A stretch of DNA of 64,000 nucleotides from Tetrapyrgos nigripes. Lineage: Eukaryota; Basidiomycota; Agaricomycetes; Agaricales; Campanellaceae. A program made the position numbers and the translations under genes. The notes under the pieces were generated by a model. The model made no database searches. It saw only the letters and a list, made by a program, of their open reading frames with translations, and was not told the DNA's origin. The stretch covers positions 124,001 through 188,000 of the forward strand of contig JAACJM010000040.1 of assembly GCA_013368315.1 (NCBI GenBank), read 5' to 3'. Numbering within the stretch: position 1 is the stretch's first letter; the number at the start of each line of letters is the position of its first letter. Shown one piece after another: positions 11,587 through 23,577 of this stretch.

Positions 11587-11801
11587 CAATGGATTTATCA
11601 TTCGCTCGACGAAGCACTGAGTATACATATATGTCAGATCTGGGATGAACGGCAATACCTATATAACTGAATACAGAGTTTTCAAACAAAAGTTCCGTGG
11701 AAAGCAAACCCTGAGTACGTAATTGTTCCATTGTTGTCTCACTCTAATGCTCAGCCCAACTCAATGTCGGCTTTCTTTACCTCTTTACCTCTTCAACTAC
11801 C

Positions 11802-14674
11802 ATGTCATTGCCTGACAGGGAGAAAAGGAGTCAGCCGCCTCTACATCCTCCAAATTCACCTAGAAGAAAACCCAACTCTGTCTTGAAATGTTGTCTATGG
11901 ATTGCAGGAGTAGTCGGTCTCACTATCGGCTGCGTATTCCTTCACTTTGGCTATCTTCTCCTAGTCCCATTCTATCACGACACTGTCTACCCACATCAAT
12001 CTCTATATCAAACCTCTGCTGTGTCGAACAGAAGCTCAGTGGTTCAGCCGTTGATCAGCAAGGAGCAGACTTTCGACGTCGCGGTTAGTGTGTGGGTTAG
12101 AGGGACCAAAGAGGAAGAGAAGGCATGGAGAGCTATCCAGGATACGGGCATGGACGACTCGCAAAGGCCCCAAACGTCGCTTTTTGATGACAACCTTTTA
12201 AACGGTGACCAGAAAATGTTATACTATCCGTTATATTCCGATATCCCTCTTCGTGGCCTTCGTCTCTCTGACAAGCACGTCGCTGCGAGTATAGACCTCT
12301 CAGTACCGACCCAGAAATTGTATGTGCGTCTGATGCTCAGAATGCTTTCTTTTTCGTTCATTCTTCTTCGTTTTACCAACCAGCCGTGCACCGACCTTAC
12401 TGGAAACCGACCTTCTTAGCACGTTTGTCTTGATACCGACGTCGCCTTCTCTAATGGATTTCGTGGTCAACTTTTCCAGCTGGAAGCCTGACGAAGTGTT
12501 AGCAAAATACCCTCTGTATCGTACATGGCCGTGAGTGCCCCTGCCCTTCCCCCGTTGATAGACTCGTTGACGTGTATACTTGATTTTCTCCTCATTATTC
12601 AGATTTCCCATGGGCTCAGAATACAAAGGAGAGAAAACCATTGCGGATCTGGCACTTGAGTCTTTTGGATTACAAGCTCCTCTTATCCAGTTTCATGAAA
12701 TTCCTTCCCGTTGTCCCTCGACTACGACTCCCAGTGATGAGAAGGAAAGCGATGGAGATGAACCTGAACCGATAGACCCCTTTGGCAGCTTTGACTTTTC
12801 ATCCTTTGTGACAAATTTTGACGACACGGCAATGAAAACGAAGAATCATCCTCATGTTACTGCCTGGTATGCTATGCCTCTTTGCTGTGAATCCTGGTCA
12901 GTGCTGATCTGATTTTTGAAGGTCCCAACTTCGCATTGTTGAAGAGACGCATATTATGAACCGGGAAGCTTATAACGAGGTCCATGAAGAGCTTAAGAGA
13001 ACGTCGGTATGGACTTGAGTGTCTTAATCGTCCCTCAACCGTAAAATTAAAGATGAATTTGATACCCCTTGCCAGTGCGGTCAAGGCTCCTTTCTTAAAC
13101 CCCTTCGAGGACTCTGTGGGCGGAATTACAAGTTAACAGGTAATATCGAGACGAGGTTGGAATTGGAGGTGAAGGATGAGGACGGGAGCACTCATACGGA
13201 ATGGGCGTACGCTCCGTATCTCATTAGTGACCGTTATGCTTCTGGGCCGATGGTGAGTTCTCATTTTGGTCTATTCGACTCCGAATCACGAATATCACTC
13301 AGTAACTGATTTCGTCTCCCGACTTTGTCTAGGACTTAATTCCTGTCCCAGTACACCGAGAAGACTGTACAGGCAAGGAGATTCAGAACACGATTGATAA
13401 TAGTTCTTCGACTTTTAACCTTGCTGGTGAGATTGTCTTGCATCTTTTTTCCCGACGTGACTGATGCTTGTAATGTCGCACGCAGATTCCGACTTCATGA
13501 ACTTCACATGGCATATCTCCTTCACCGGAAGGAGTCCAGCTAAATTCGAGCTTGGCTCCTATATAGGTTCTCAACCTACGGTCAATCATAGTCAAAGCGA
13601 TTATCAGAAAGTGCAAGATCAGGATTCGGTGGAGTTATTGAGTGGGTGCTGCTTTTGGTTGAAGTTTTCCTTTATCTGAGCGACTATCTACCCTTTCTTT
13701 CGAAATACAGACAGCCTTCGAGGTGTTCGCAAGCCAGATGCTCATCCTAGGCGACGGATTTTTTTGTCGACTATTGAGTAAGTGTTTCTCTAAGATCTTT
13801 TGGCTTCCGGTTGACAACAAGCATTCTTCATCAGATACAGCACTGCAGTAATAGCCTGGATTCTTGTCTTCGTATACTGGTACACCAGGAATAATACTGT
13901 CTACATCAGTATCCCCGGAACGTTATTCCTCGTCGCGTCGGAAATTTCCTCTGCTTTAGGAGATCTAATCAGCGCCAAAGAGGAAGAACTATGGGCGTTT
14001 TACGCATTCATGGTGCTTATGGTGCTGCCTAGCGTATATTTGAAGTCGAGGACTGCGTTCAGGATTGAGTTGGTCTGGAAAGGGTGGATTCCGAGCTTCA
14101 GTAGGATGCAACCTACTCATAGAGAACGAGCGAGTGAAAGATTGGACAAGAGTACGAGTTGGACAGTTAGGTTGACGGTGAGTCTCCGTGTCTGTGGGTT
14201 CAGCAGAGTATGAACTAATTTCGCTGACAGATCTTCTGTTGTTCTTCCCTCTTCCTCCTCCTGGCCCGTGGAGATAATCTGCAATTACTCCCACCTCTCC
14301 ACCCAGCTGTCCCTCAAGAAGATGTCGACTCTCCTCCAACTACTGCCATCTTATCAACATTAGCAGAGTGGTCATCAACCCTCTTCTACGATCTCCAAAC
14401 GCCCCTCTGGCTTACCGGTATATCCTCCCAGATAATTCTCAACCATAAATCGCGTCATTTTGCTGGAAACTTCAAATCTGCTGCCGTCTTATCGTTTGTG
14501 AATCTGAGTACATTGTTAATGAAGTATGTCCCTGCGGTAGTTGGGAGATATAACAGTAGAGAAGCACTATGGTTCCATTCATTTTTGACCTGGGGGGTTC
14601 AAGTGGTGATTGTGTATCAGGCGGTGATGTTTCCTGAGGTTAGGATGGTTGAGGGAGATGAAGATGAGGAGTGA
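11802..14674 (+). CDS. Large multi-pass membrane protein with luminal domain, unrecognised
   Basis: Multi-exon gene of roughly 690 residues. A short basic N-terminus is followed by one membrane segment (CLWIAGVVGLTIGCVFLHFG, about residues 30-50), then a ~400-residue soluble region and a C-terminal group of about five or six membrane segments (IEYSTAVIAWILVFVYWY; VYISIPGTLFLVASEISSAL; FYAFMVLMVLPSVYL; LTIFCCSSLFLLLA; SFLTWGVQVVIVYQAVMF). The soluble part has several N-x-S/T sites and an acidic Ser/Glu linker near 12730-12780, as expected for an ER or Golgi luminal domain. The tail is acidic (EGDEDEE). Exon 1 ends at 12319 and rejoins at 12385; further introns were read at about 12533-12601, 12868-12921, 13252-13330 and 14178-14230. 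The architecture is of the TUL1/DSC1 type, but I see no convincing RING finger, so the family is left open. Confidence 0.75.
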
Positions 14675-15488
14675 GGAATCAGATTAATGGATTGGATTGG
14701 ACTGGAAGGGTACATATGTTATTAGGGCAAATCGTACAGAGTAATTTGGATTCTATTTGGATAAACCTTTATAGGTATCATTCTATTTTCATGTCCGAGT
14801 CATGTGGGGACGTTTTTGAACAACGACGACTGTCCAGTCTGTCTCCATCCATCCACCTCGTACTTCACCAAAGGGACACATATCATTTGTGCATGCTCGC
14901 GATCCATTTCTGTCAAGCATCTATTGTATACCCAGGACAGACATAGGTTAATGAACACCGCGGGTCCACCGTCTTCAAGTTGCTACCATCTGTTGATGAC
15001 CGCGAGCTTAAAGTTAGTGTCGCCGGAGGGCCGTCTGAGGCCGTCTCAACGGGGCAGATCTCCTTTCAGCTTGTTCCGGAGACTTCATTGGTATGAATGC
15101 TGTCGACGATTGGAACGGGCGTAACGATAAGTATGGGGGGTTTTTTAGGTTTTTTAGGTTGTAATTGCCTGTAATTGCATGCGACTACGCCGCCGCTCCT
15201 GCAGTTCAATTACTCTTTGCGGCGTGTCTAAATACCCCTTGCCCATTTTTCGGCCGTTAAGCTTGCTACGTAAAGGTGCGAGCTACTTCGTTCCTTCATC
15301 TTGCATTACACCAGACTCACGTTGGTGACCTCTCCTGCAAACAGACGTAGACGTAGGCTGAACAAGGTGGACAAGTGTGATTTGTATCATTCCTGGTGAG
15401 CAAACATGATCGTTACTTGTCTTTCCTGTGAGCTAACGCACCCAGACAGCTTTGACAATTTCTGGTCGAATCCTCCATTTTACAAAAT
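14675..15488. other. Intergenic, no supported gene
   Basis: 3' flank of the membrane-protein gene and promoter of the F-box gene. A frame near 14804 with CPVC resembles half a RING motif, but the remaining ligands are missing and there is no splice support. Confidence 0.45.
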
Positions 15489-16913
15489 ATGAAATTTGAC
15501 GACTCTACCTCACCAATTGAACGACTTCCACCAGAACTCCTCTTCGAGATATGGTCCATTCTCTGCGATAGAAATGCCATCAAACCGACAGCCCAAGTCC
15601 CCGAACTACCAGCTTTTGCTTTGAGCATGGTCTGTTCTACCTGGCGTGCCGTCGCTCTATCCTCTCCTTCATTATGGGCCTCTTTCCAGGTCCGTCTAGT
15701 CGCCAACAACGTCGCACAGGCTAAACTAGACGGCATGCTCCACCTCTTATCCCGATATCTGTCCAATTCGAAGCAGAGTCCCCTAAAGCTTGATTTGTGC
15801 ATCCATGCAAGCGAATCAAGTGGAAACAGCGACAATCTTTCTCGAGATACCAAAATGTGTCAGATAATTGACTGCATTTTGCAAGAATCGTATCGCTGGT
15901 GCGATGTCACTCTCGACTTAGCGCTGTTGGATAGGGATTCCCAATTTCCTCGAATTCGAGGCTGCGTACCCTTGCTGGAAAGCGTGACTCTTCGATTTGA
16001 CAGGCATGGCATTGTCACGAATCTTTTCCAGTCTAGCCCCAAGTTGCATACTCTGGTCTCTAGCGGCGTATGGGACATTGATCTCCCCCAACAACAGCTA
16101 GAGTTTCTGCACTTTCTGGGCTCTGGCATTGAGCGACTACAGCAATACGTCTCATCCTCTTCCAATCTTCAGCAATTAGTTTGCTACGCCGATTTCGACA
16201 AGGTCGGACTGCAGAGAGGCATCATCACGAGCACTAGTCTCAGATCGCTGACAGTTTTCACTCAAACGGTGTGGGACCGGGAAATACCTCTATGGAATCT
16301 CTTCACTTTTCCCAACCTGCAAGAGCTCACCATCTGGATGTCGAGACCTTCACGCCGGGAAAAACCTTTACCTGCGCTATCTGTGCAGGATATTTCGGCG
16401 TTTTTGACGCGTTCTGCGTGTCAGGTCACTACTTTATCGGTCCTGTCCTTGCAGGATCTCGAGGATGCCAGGAAGCTTATTTCGCTCTTTTCGCTTCTTC
16501 CTTCCCTGGTGACTTTGGTCATCCACGAGGAACGAGGGTGTTTAGGCTCAACATCTCTGACTGAGATCATAAACCTACTCCATTTCCCACCACGCCATCA
16601 TACCTGTCAAGCGCCATCAGGTACCTGCATGTGCACTGGCACATTGTACCCTCTTCCCAAACTCCAAAATATCGAACTAGCCATCAACTCGGATGTCATT
16701 CGTCTTTTATTGGGCTCTATCAAGGGAATGATTGAGAGCCGAGTGCATTCCCCCATTCCTGCAGCCCAATATGTGTCCATTTCAGCTCTTCAGAATGTCT
16801 CGCTCATCATTTGGGATAGGGACCCTGATGTGTTACGGAAGGACCATGGGCTTTTCGATGCCCTACATTCATTGAAGCACGATGGATTAGCATTTTCTGT
16901 TTACTACAAATAG
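15489..16913 (+). CDS. F-box protein (Agaricomycete type)
   Basis: Single exon, 474 residues. The N-terminal F-box is at about residues 10-60: IERLPPELLFEIWSIL, then A-F-A-L-S-M-V-C-S-T-W-R-A-V-A and L-S-S-P-S-L-W-A-S-F, the standard layout of the large basidiomycete F-box family. The rest has irregular leucine-rich repeat spacing (VTLRFDRHG, LHTLVSSGVWDIDLP, LQELTIWMS). Such proteins are substrate adaptors of SCF ubiquitin ligases through Skp1. The substrate is unknown. A perfect 20-bp hairpin begins 17 nt after the stop codon. Confidence 0.88.
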   Translation: MKFDDSTSPIERLPPELLFEIWSILCDRNAIKPTAQVPELPAFALSMVCSTWRAVALSSPSLWASFQVRLVANNVAQAKLDGMLHLLSRYLSNSKQSPLKLDLCIHASESSGNSDNLSRDTKMCQIIDCILQESYRWCDVTLDLALLDRDSQFPRIRGCVPLLESVTLRFDRHGIVTNLFQSSPKLHTLVSSGVWDIDLPQQQLEFLHFLGSGIERLQQYVSSSSNLQQLVCYADFDKVGLQRGIITSTSLRSLTVFTQTVWDREIPLWNLFTFPNLQELTIWMSRPSRREKPLPALSVQDISAFLTRSACQVTTLSVLSLQDLEDARKLISLFSLLPSLVTLVIHEERGCLGSTSLTEIINLLHFPPRHHTCQAPSGTCMCTGTLYPLPKLQNIELAINSDVIRLLLGSIKGMIESRVHSPIPAAQYVSISALQNVSLIIWDRDPDVLRKDHGLFDALHSLKHDGLAFSVYYK

Positions 16914-16929
16914 GACTCATCGCCGGTAC

Positions 16930-16972
16930 CGCTGGAGCACTTCGTCTCTCAGAGAGACGAAGTGCTCCAGCG
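16930..16972 (+). repeat. Perfect 20-bp inverted repeat just after the F-box stop codon
   Basis: CGCTGGAGCACTTCGTCTCT at 16930-16949 is followed by a 3-nt loop (CAG) and its exact reverse complement at 16953-16972. It sits 17 nt downstream of the stop codon, so it would form a strong stem in the 3' untranslated RNA. No terminal direct repeats or mobile-element features are visible around it. Confidence 0.95.
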
Positions 16973-17727
16973 TGTGTCTGCTTATCCTCTATGTACTCTA
17001 CTTCAACTGTACATAGACATCATCTTGTCCATTTAATCATCTTGATGACATGGTTTGCTCACGCTACACTTCTATGTCTTCGCACCAGGTACATATACTG
17101 AGAGCGAATCAACAATACTGTTTGTAGATGTTTACCATAATACTCTTCAGTCCAATCAATCAAGAATTAAATATTAAAGAACTCCAGCATTCGCAGTCAT
17201 CAGTCTGTGTCTTTTGGTGACCACTGTGTCTAAAGAACGGTCGGTGCGACGAGGCCGAGCTGGTAATAGAGGTCGAGCTAGCACTACGGGCAATAGCACC
17301 TTTTCTGATTGAGAAAAGCGGTGATAAAAGAGTGAGATAGGCGAAGCAGTTGGGTTACTGGTCAATTGCCTGGCTTTTCTCATTCTTTAGCCTGCCCTTT
17401 TCTCAAACAGATTAGGTACCTTTCCCCCGCCTCGTCAGAAGATTCTAGCCATAGCAGCACTGGGAGTAAAACCACATACATTCTCAGCGCCGGTTTCTGT
17501 ATCGTATCCACAAACGTCACTGTACTCGAAGAAGACTACAATTTTTGGGCATTTATACTTAAATAATCGATATATACACGCCCATAGTTCTTAATTACAC
17601 TATGGACAGTAGTCACCAAGTTACTGCAGAAAATGGAGAACTTCGCTGGCCAGAACCAAATAAAATCCTTCCCTTCGGAGTCGGGAATCTCCCCAGTGTT
17701 GACCTGCGAAGTGTCAAGAAACTGGAA
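16973..17727. other. Convergent intergenic spacer
   Basis: Lies between the 3' ends of the F-box and P450 genes. Open frames on both strands (for example 17174-17383) are short and have no recognisable content. Confidence 0.45.
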
Positions 17728-20021
17728 TCATAAGGGTGTACTATCTGCTTTCCCAAAGCGTACCCAAAGTCCACCCTGAAAAAAAGGTTACACTAAGGAC
17801 CTAGTAAGAATGCCGAAAAGTAAACGCTACACACCTTGACATAAAGGGTGAGAGCTGCTCCGGGCCATATTCGTTCCTCTGCTTGACGGCCCCTCCTCCC
17901 TTTCCATTCTGATGGTGGTAACGAACCCTGAGGTTGAGCCCCGGGCGCCAAACTAAAAATGTCATATTCCTGCAAAAGTCGTACAAGGAAATATGATGCT
18001 TCATTGTAGGCGTAACTCTGGCCTATGCACTGCGATATTGGGGATTGACAAATGAAATTCCTTGGGAAGAGAGAGTCAACTTACTATTCTTGGCCCAGCA
18101 CTGAAAGGCGTAAACATCGCAGGATTGGATACGAAATGTGCTATTCTAGCTGGCTCAGTCCACCTTTCGGGACAAAAGACATCGGCGTCGGGACCCCAGA
18201 GCGCTTTATTTCGCTGCGTGAGGAGAGGGAGGTATATTACAGGAGTGGAACCTGGCATGTACAATGGTCTGACGTCTGCTGGAAATGTGGGATCTGGACA
18301 GGGAAGGGCGCTCGCAGCACGGCTTTCGCGCACGTTAAGGGGGACAGGTGGGTAAAGACGGAGTGTCTCGTTCAAGACTGCTCGTACTGAAAATGAATGT
18401 GAGTTGACATTGCCATGAAAGGATTTAGAATTGGAACTAACAATATTTCATGTTTCTAATTTGCTCGTATGTAGGTGGACTGCGTGGACCACAGTGCTCG
18501 AGAACTTCATTTCTTAATTTTCGTGCTATGTCGGGATAAATAGCCATAAAATAAACAACATAAGTTAACAGACATGCTGTCTTTGGAGAGAGTGAGTATC
18601 ACATTGAGGATGAGATAGAAATGCATACTGTGTCTCTTGAAGCCAGTAGTAAACTCAATAGTTGATCACGAATTATAATGGGATCTGTACAGAAACCATG
18701 CGGCTTTAGTATCCAATGAAGTGAGAATGGGAATGGCCACTTACCGTCAGTACTATCTGCCAGGTGTTGCAGAAACGTCTTTTCCTCAATTGGACTCGTC
18801 ACACCACTTTCCGCCATCTTCTTTTTCAACTCGATCGCCTGCTGCACCAAGGGCTCCAAAAACCCATGAATAACCTCTACATTCTCTTTATTCTTATCTT
18901 TCCAAAACTCCATTAACGGCCAGACCCACGGACCCAGCCTTGCCCTATTTGTCACAACCTGTTGCGCCATCTCAAATGCATGTGCAAAAGATCCCCATCC
19001 ATCTTCGGTTGCAGAACCTTTTGGACCCATTCGGGTTTGACCTGCTATAGGAAGCGCAGCTGAGAGCGTGTCGAGGTTTTTGCCGAATAGGGAGTCAGAA
19101 GCAGCGTCGAGGGCAAAGCGGGAGAAGAGATCTTGGGCGTCGAATGCTTGGTCAGCGGCACTGAAGTTTGATATGATGTCTAGGGTTCGGGAGGTGTAGG
19201 TTTCGAAGGTGTGGAAATCAGAGACGCGCTCGCGGGCGAAGAATGGTCGGGTGTTTATCCGATGCTAATGGAGAGATGCTTAATGAATGTGTTCTCTCTT
19301 TATGAGGGTGAGACACAAACCATCTTCCATATCTAAAGAAGGAAACGTAAGCGAGGAGCAAAAGCAAGCATGACCGCTGAGGGGAACGCGTACCTCATCA
19401 TCTCGATTGAAAATTCCTTGACCAAGAAATCGTTCCCTATTAATGGAAGTTAGCAACGACTGATGAAGGGAAAGAAGACTAGACTGGACGTACATGCGCT
19501 CTTTCTGATACTTGCCTCTCCAGAAATGATTGAACCCTGTCGCAAGGACAAATTTTATGTGTTCTTGGTCCATAGTAATGATCTGTGAGACAGTAAAAGT
19601 TCAGTTTAGAGGCCCAACGCCCCAATCAGACACATACACTATCCGTCCAGAGAATCCTGGTATTCAACGTTGTGCACTGATACTCTTCGAACAGCTCCAG
19701 ATAAACGTCCAAAATATAACTCGTCCTGAAGGCTCGCGTCATTCGAAGCAAAACATCGATGTTCCCAGGCCATTCCCCAACAACGCAAGGAATGGGTTTG
19801 GCGTTGAGTACTTGCTGTTGTCGTGATCGTAGAATATTCCTGATCAGTCCTTTTGTGATACCCCAACAAGGAACGACGGCGATCAATGCTGGAAGGTACA
19901 GTAAACCAAGCCGTATGTCGAAGATGTGAGTCAGGCTGGTCAGGACAAGGCCCGGCAAGACGATGGCCTGAAATAGATCCAGTAAGAATCTGCTGCGGTA
20001 GTTGTATGCACCATTGACCAT
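17728..20021 (-). CDS. Cytochrome P450, CYP63-like, membrane-anchored
   Basis: Multi-exon P450. The N-terminus has two hydrophobic stretches (FLLDLFQAIVLPGLVLTSL; GLLYLPALIAVVPCWGI). Then come MDQEHIKFVLATGFNHFWRG and HRINTRPFFARERVSDF, typical of CYP63-type fungal P450s (alkane/aromatic oxidation in Phanerochaete). The I-helix has the variant A-S-R-D-T, the K-helix E-T-L-R, the PERF-like element is E-R-W, and the heme loop reads FSAGPRICIGQSYAYNEA with the Cys ligand formed across an intron near 18077-18034. Exon 1 is 20021-19638 and exon 2 starts at 19582. The last exon ends at the stop 17728-17730. The start at 20021 is preferred because it places the hydrophobic anchor at the N-terminus; an in-frame ATG at 20180 would add 53 residues. 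All key motifs are intact. Substrate unknown. Confidence 0.9.
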
Positions 20022-21129
20022 GTCGCTGCTGGACCTGAGTAGGCAGACAGGGAGGACTCGGTCAGGACAAGGTAGAGGAAGGTATCTGCTCAAGATATAC
20101 AAGAGTATATATATTCTTTCCACCACGTCAGAAGCAAAACCTGCTGATGAGTAACATAGAGTATAACCGAAGCAGACCAAAGCCCTTCTTCCGGTATGTT
20201 TTCTGATTGAAAGGTGTATACGGCGTGGGCGTGTACGGTGGCGTGGCTTCGTGCTGGGATTAGGCTGGGGAAACAGATCCCTGAGACTATTACTAGCGCT
20301 GGACTAAGACCCGGATGATTCTCAGCTGCGTTGCTCCGAGTAACAGACAGAGCTGCGCTGTTTAAGTAAGGAAGGGAGTAGTTCCTGGCAAAAGCTATTC
20401 ACCGACGTCGCACGCCCGCAAAGCCAGACGCCTCTTCAGCACTACATAGATCATGATTTCCGCGGCTCGAATAATTACGAGGCACCGTTGACGCTTCGAT
20501 ACATCGGTAGATGTTTGAGACCGATGGCTGTTTCTGAGTCTGAGTTGATGCGTTCATCTGCGCTAGAGAAACGGCCCGAAGGTCATGAGACGACAGACGA
20601 TTGGATGATATAGTTGCACTCACCTTAGGCTTGCTAGAGAGGTAATTTGGAATGCAGCATCCTCCATCCTGCATGAAGAAGACTTTGGTAAAGTGGCGTA
20701 TTTCGGCAGTCTGAAGCTCGCACATGTGGTACTCATACGACGTATGAGTGATTTGAGCGGAGAACTGAGTCCCTGAGACGTCCCTGAACTGTATTACTCT
20801 CCAAGTGGTCCTGCGTAGTCTCTTCAGAATGATCCTCTATAATCCTTGAGAAAGACGTCCCGGTGAAGTTTATGCGCCGACTGGATTGGATTCAGACGAT
20901 GCCGAGTGTGAACGACTTCTCAAGACTTCAAAATCCAATACATGCATTGCCAAGCAACTGTTGTAAATATATATGTACCTGCGACTAGTCGTGAGTTGTT
21001 GTACGACGAGTTGGAAGACAATGCAACTCACAGATACGATAGAATAGCCGAAATTATCCTTATGATTTAACCTCCTCGGTGTTGGATCCTGAAAATGCAA
21101 CAAAACGACCCGCCCGCACTACTAGTCTG
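20022..21129. other. Intergenic, with a weak small-gene candidate
   Basis: P450 promoter side and unassigned DNA. On the reverse strand, 20725-20399 could encode an 86-residue two-exon peptide (start MCELQTAEIRHFTKVFFMQD; 66-nt frame-preserving intron GTGAGT...GCGCAG). I see no homology or neighbours that support it. Confidence 0.3.
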
Positions 21130-21423
21130 TCACTTATTCGATGAACTAGAGTCTAGTGCAGCCAATTGATCCACCAGATCCTCCATTACCGACTTGGTGT
21201 GCCTGTGACCGCCAGGAGGTGAAGTGGATCCTGGAGCTGGAGAGATCGGTAGCGATATAGAAGCGGTCCGAGTGGGCACAAGAACACCCTGTGGATCAAA
21301 ACCTGGAGCAACCTTGCGAAGAGCTTCACGTTTTCTACGTTCCTTCTCTTCTTCTCTTGCTTTGAGATACGCTTCGCGTCTGGCAGCGTGAGCAGCGAGT
21401 GTTGACCGCCGCGAAGATTCCAT
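21130..21423 (-). CDS. Small conserved-looking charged protein, unknown function
   Basis: Single exon, 97 residues from the ATG at 21423 (an in-frame ATG at 21459 is possible but adds an unlike segment). The N-terminal half is a charged helix rich in Arg/Glu/Lys (AHAARREAYLKAREEEKERR), followed by LRKVAPGFDPQG, a Ser/Pro/Thr-rich linker with TSPPGGHRHTKSVMEDLVDQ, and a C-terminal L-A-A-L-D-S-S-S-S. The helix plus 'VAPGFDP' arrangement resembles a small uncharacterised fungal protein family, but I cannot name it with certainty. Located 381 bp from the divergent BUD32 start. Confidence 0.6.
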   Translation of the reverse strand: MESSRRSTLAAHAARREAYLKAREEEKERRKREALRKVAPGFDPQGVLVPTRTASISLPISPAPGSTSPPGGHRHTKSVMEDLVDQLAALDSSSSNK

Positions 21424-21803
21424 GGTTAAGATATGAGGTTCCACTCTGAATGGGTACACAAACTGTACACATAGTCAGGACTAGGAGAAAAGTAGAAGGT
21501 GTCTTCTGCGCACGTATGGTTCGACTGATAAAGGTAGAGGATGAATATCTGGTGGAAGAGTAACCTGTCCAACAATTTAGCTCGCTGTCGCAAACCGCTC
21601 AAAGAGTGGTATTCACTGGTTTGGGTACGCGTAAACTTGGAGACTTGATGACAGGAACATTAGCTGCTGCTGCATAGGGTGCTAGAAGAGCTATTTAGAC
21701 CAGAAGAGCAAAGCAGAGCCATTCACTGACAGACATTTGTCTTCCATGATGGACGCAGGAGGCAAGGTGGATACGGTTTCGGTTTCAGACTCAGACCACC
21801 ACA

Positions 21804-22857
21804 ATGTCAATCTCTCAAAATCTCATAGAATCCTCGCATTCCATCTCTCAAGGTGCAGAAGCTGCAAGTTCTCTCTGACCCTCTTCAGAATGTTATTCTA
21901 GTCTTACGGCGAATACTTCGACCCGATAGAAAGTCTACAAAGCGCAGCTGACATCCAAGTCGACCCCGATTCTGCTCAAATATCGGTTCAAGAAGCAATA
22001 CAGACATCCTAGTCTTGATGCCAACCTTACCCGATCTCGAATCGCCGGAGAGGCGAGAGCTTTGGTGAAGTGCTTGAGGTGGGGATCCCTCTAGGAGCTT
22101 TCAACTAGAGCTGATGCGATCGCGTAGGTCCGGCGTCAATGTTCCTGGCATAAGGATGGTCGATGCATCTGAAGGTGTACTTGGAATAGAGTGGATTGAA
22201 GGAAAAAGTGTCAGGAAACTGTTACCTGGCGAAAACGAAGGAGATGAAGAAGAGGAGGACCAGTCTGACGAGGACAAGCTCGACGCGTTGAAAGAGTACG
22301 GTGTATCCGTTGGTACGCATGCTTCTGTCCCTTCTTCTCTGTCGACTGACGATGGCACTCAGATCAACTCATGTCGCTCATCGGGACCGAGATCGCCAAA
22401 ATGCATTTGGCAGACGTGATACATGGCGACCTGACCACATCCAATATGATGCTACGCCATCCTTCGGGGTCGGGTTCATCAGGTACACCGACAGAACTCG
22501 TTAGTCTTTTTCTAGTTCTGGTGCTGTCTGGACAGTTCGCTCACTAAAATTTCCGTACTACAGGTCGTCATAGACTTCGGCCTTTCCTACCAATCTTCCT
22601 TAACAGAAGATAAAGCCGTAGACCTCTACGTCCTTGAACGCGCTTTCGCATCGACACATCCCGACTCTGAGCCTATGTTCGCATTGGTCCTCTCTGCTTA
22701 TGAGAGGAGGATGGGAAAGCATTGGACAGCTATCAAGTCTAGACTGGATGATGGTGAGTGCGCTTTTGCCTTCCTTTCTCGTGATGCCGATGCCTACTTG
22801 ACGTGTCTTTCGTGTCTAGTACGTCTCAGAGGACGGAAGCGAAGCATGGTCGGTTAA
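21804..22857 (+). CDS. BUD32: EKC/KEOPS complex kinase Bud32 (PRPK)
   Basis: Six exons (21804-21867, 21934-22078, 22128-22312, 22363-22499, 22564-22753, 22820-22857) join without frameshift to 252 residues, close to the family's usual ~250. Motifs of the Bud32/PRPK small kinase are all present: ISQGAEAA glycine-loop substitute, [17 protein letters not shown] with the catalytic Lys, [16 protein letters not shown] catalytic loop, [20 protein letters not shown], and the invariant C-terminus [12 protein letters not shown]. Bud32 is the ATPase partner of Kae1 in the KEOPS complex that makes N6-threonylcarbamoyladenosine at position 37 of ANN-decoding tRNAs. An acidic insert ([11 protein letters not shown]) lies before the catalytic loop. 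The start ATG is set by this N-terminus; the upstream ATG near 21748 is not needed. Confidence 0.93.
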
Positions 22858-23577
22858 TGCAATTCTAACAGACGATCAAAGTAAAACCACAATTTGCTCC
22901 ATGTTATTCACCGACGCTCATCCATATCATACTAATTGAACCATTAACTACACTGTGTCCTTTCTGAGTTTCTTCAAGCCATATTCTGCTTTTGTGAAGT
23001 TCATCGTGTATCAATAACGAGCTTTAGAAACCGTGCCTTTGGCACGGTGACTTGCTATCGCTCGCACCTGCTACGACCGGGTTCACAGCTCGTCAGTAAT
23101 GCTTCCAAAAAAGCGCACGGGGTACGAGGGCAATACGAGGGTGTACGCCACAAATGTCCGAGAATCTTGTCAATGAAAGTGGTACGCAAAACAGCGCGGA
23201 GGCAAGCTCTTGCCCCTCCGGCCCTCCTGGGTCCTGAACAATGAAAATTTCGCCAAACTTCAAGTTCAATTAATGACCCACACTACCACCCATCACGCCA
23301 AAACCATACCGCGACCTCTTCGATCAAACCAAAGTGTGGATGAGGACAGCCTGTCCCGGGAACAGTAATACTTTACATTCCCGGACACTCTCCCCGGGGT
23401 AGCCTGACCCGACGTCTTGGCTGTATATGTGGCTTTCAGTTCTACTAGTCATAAACTTTGCATAAACTAGTCATACCAACCACCGTGATCGTGTATCAAT
23501 GCTTCCAAAAAAGGCATGTATGATCTCAGCGGTCGCATTACGCGTCCTGCTTCTCCTCGACTTCATTCAGAATCATC
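22858..23577. other. Intergenic spacer
   Basis: Holds a small hairpin ACCGTGCC-TTT-GGCACGGT near 23032-23050 and two copies of AATGCTTCCAAAAAA (near 23098 and 23498). No gene seen. Confidence 0.45.

Noticed and set aside
14804..15124. Frame with CPVC resembling a RING finger just after the membrane-protein gene, which would make that gene a TUL1/DSC1-type ubiquitin ligase
   Set aside because: Only the first Cys pair and one later C-x-C are present, the His/Cys ligands of a RING are missing, and a stop codon ends the membrane-protein gene before it.
23029..23050. Hairpin ACCGTGCC-TTT-GGCACGGT as a terminator or mobile-element end
   Set aside because: An 8-bp stem without other features is expected by chance in a 64-kb fungal window.
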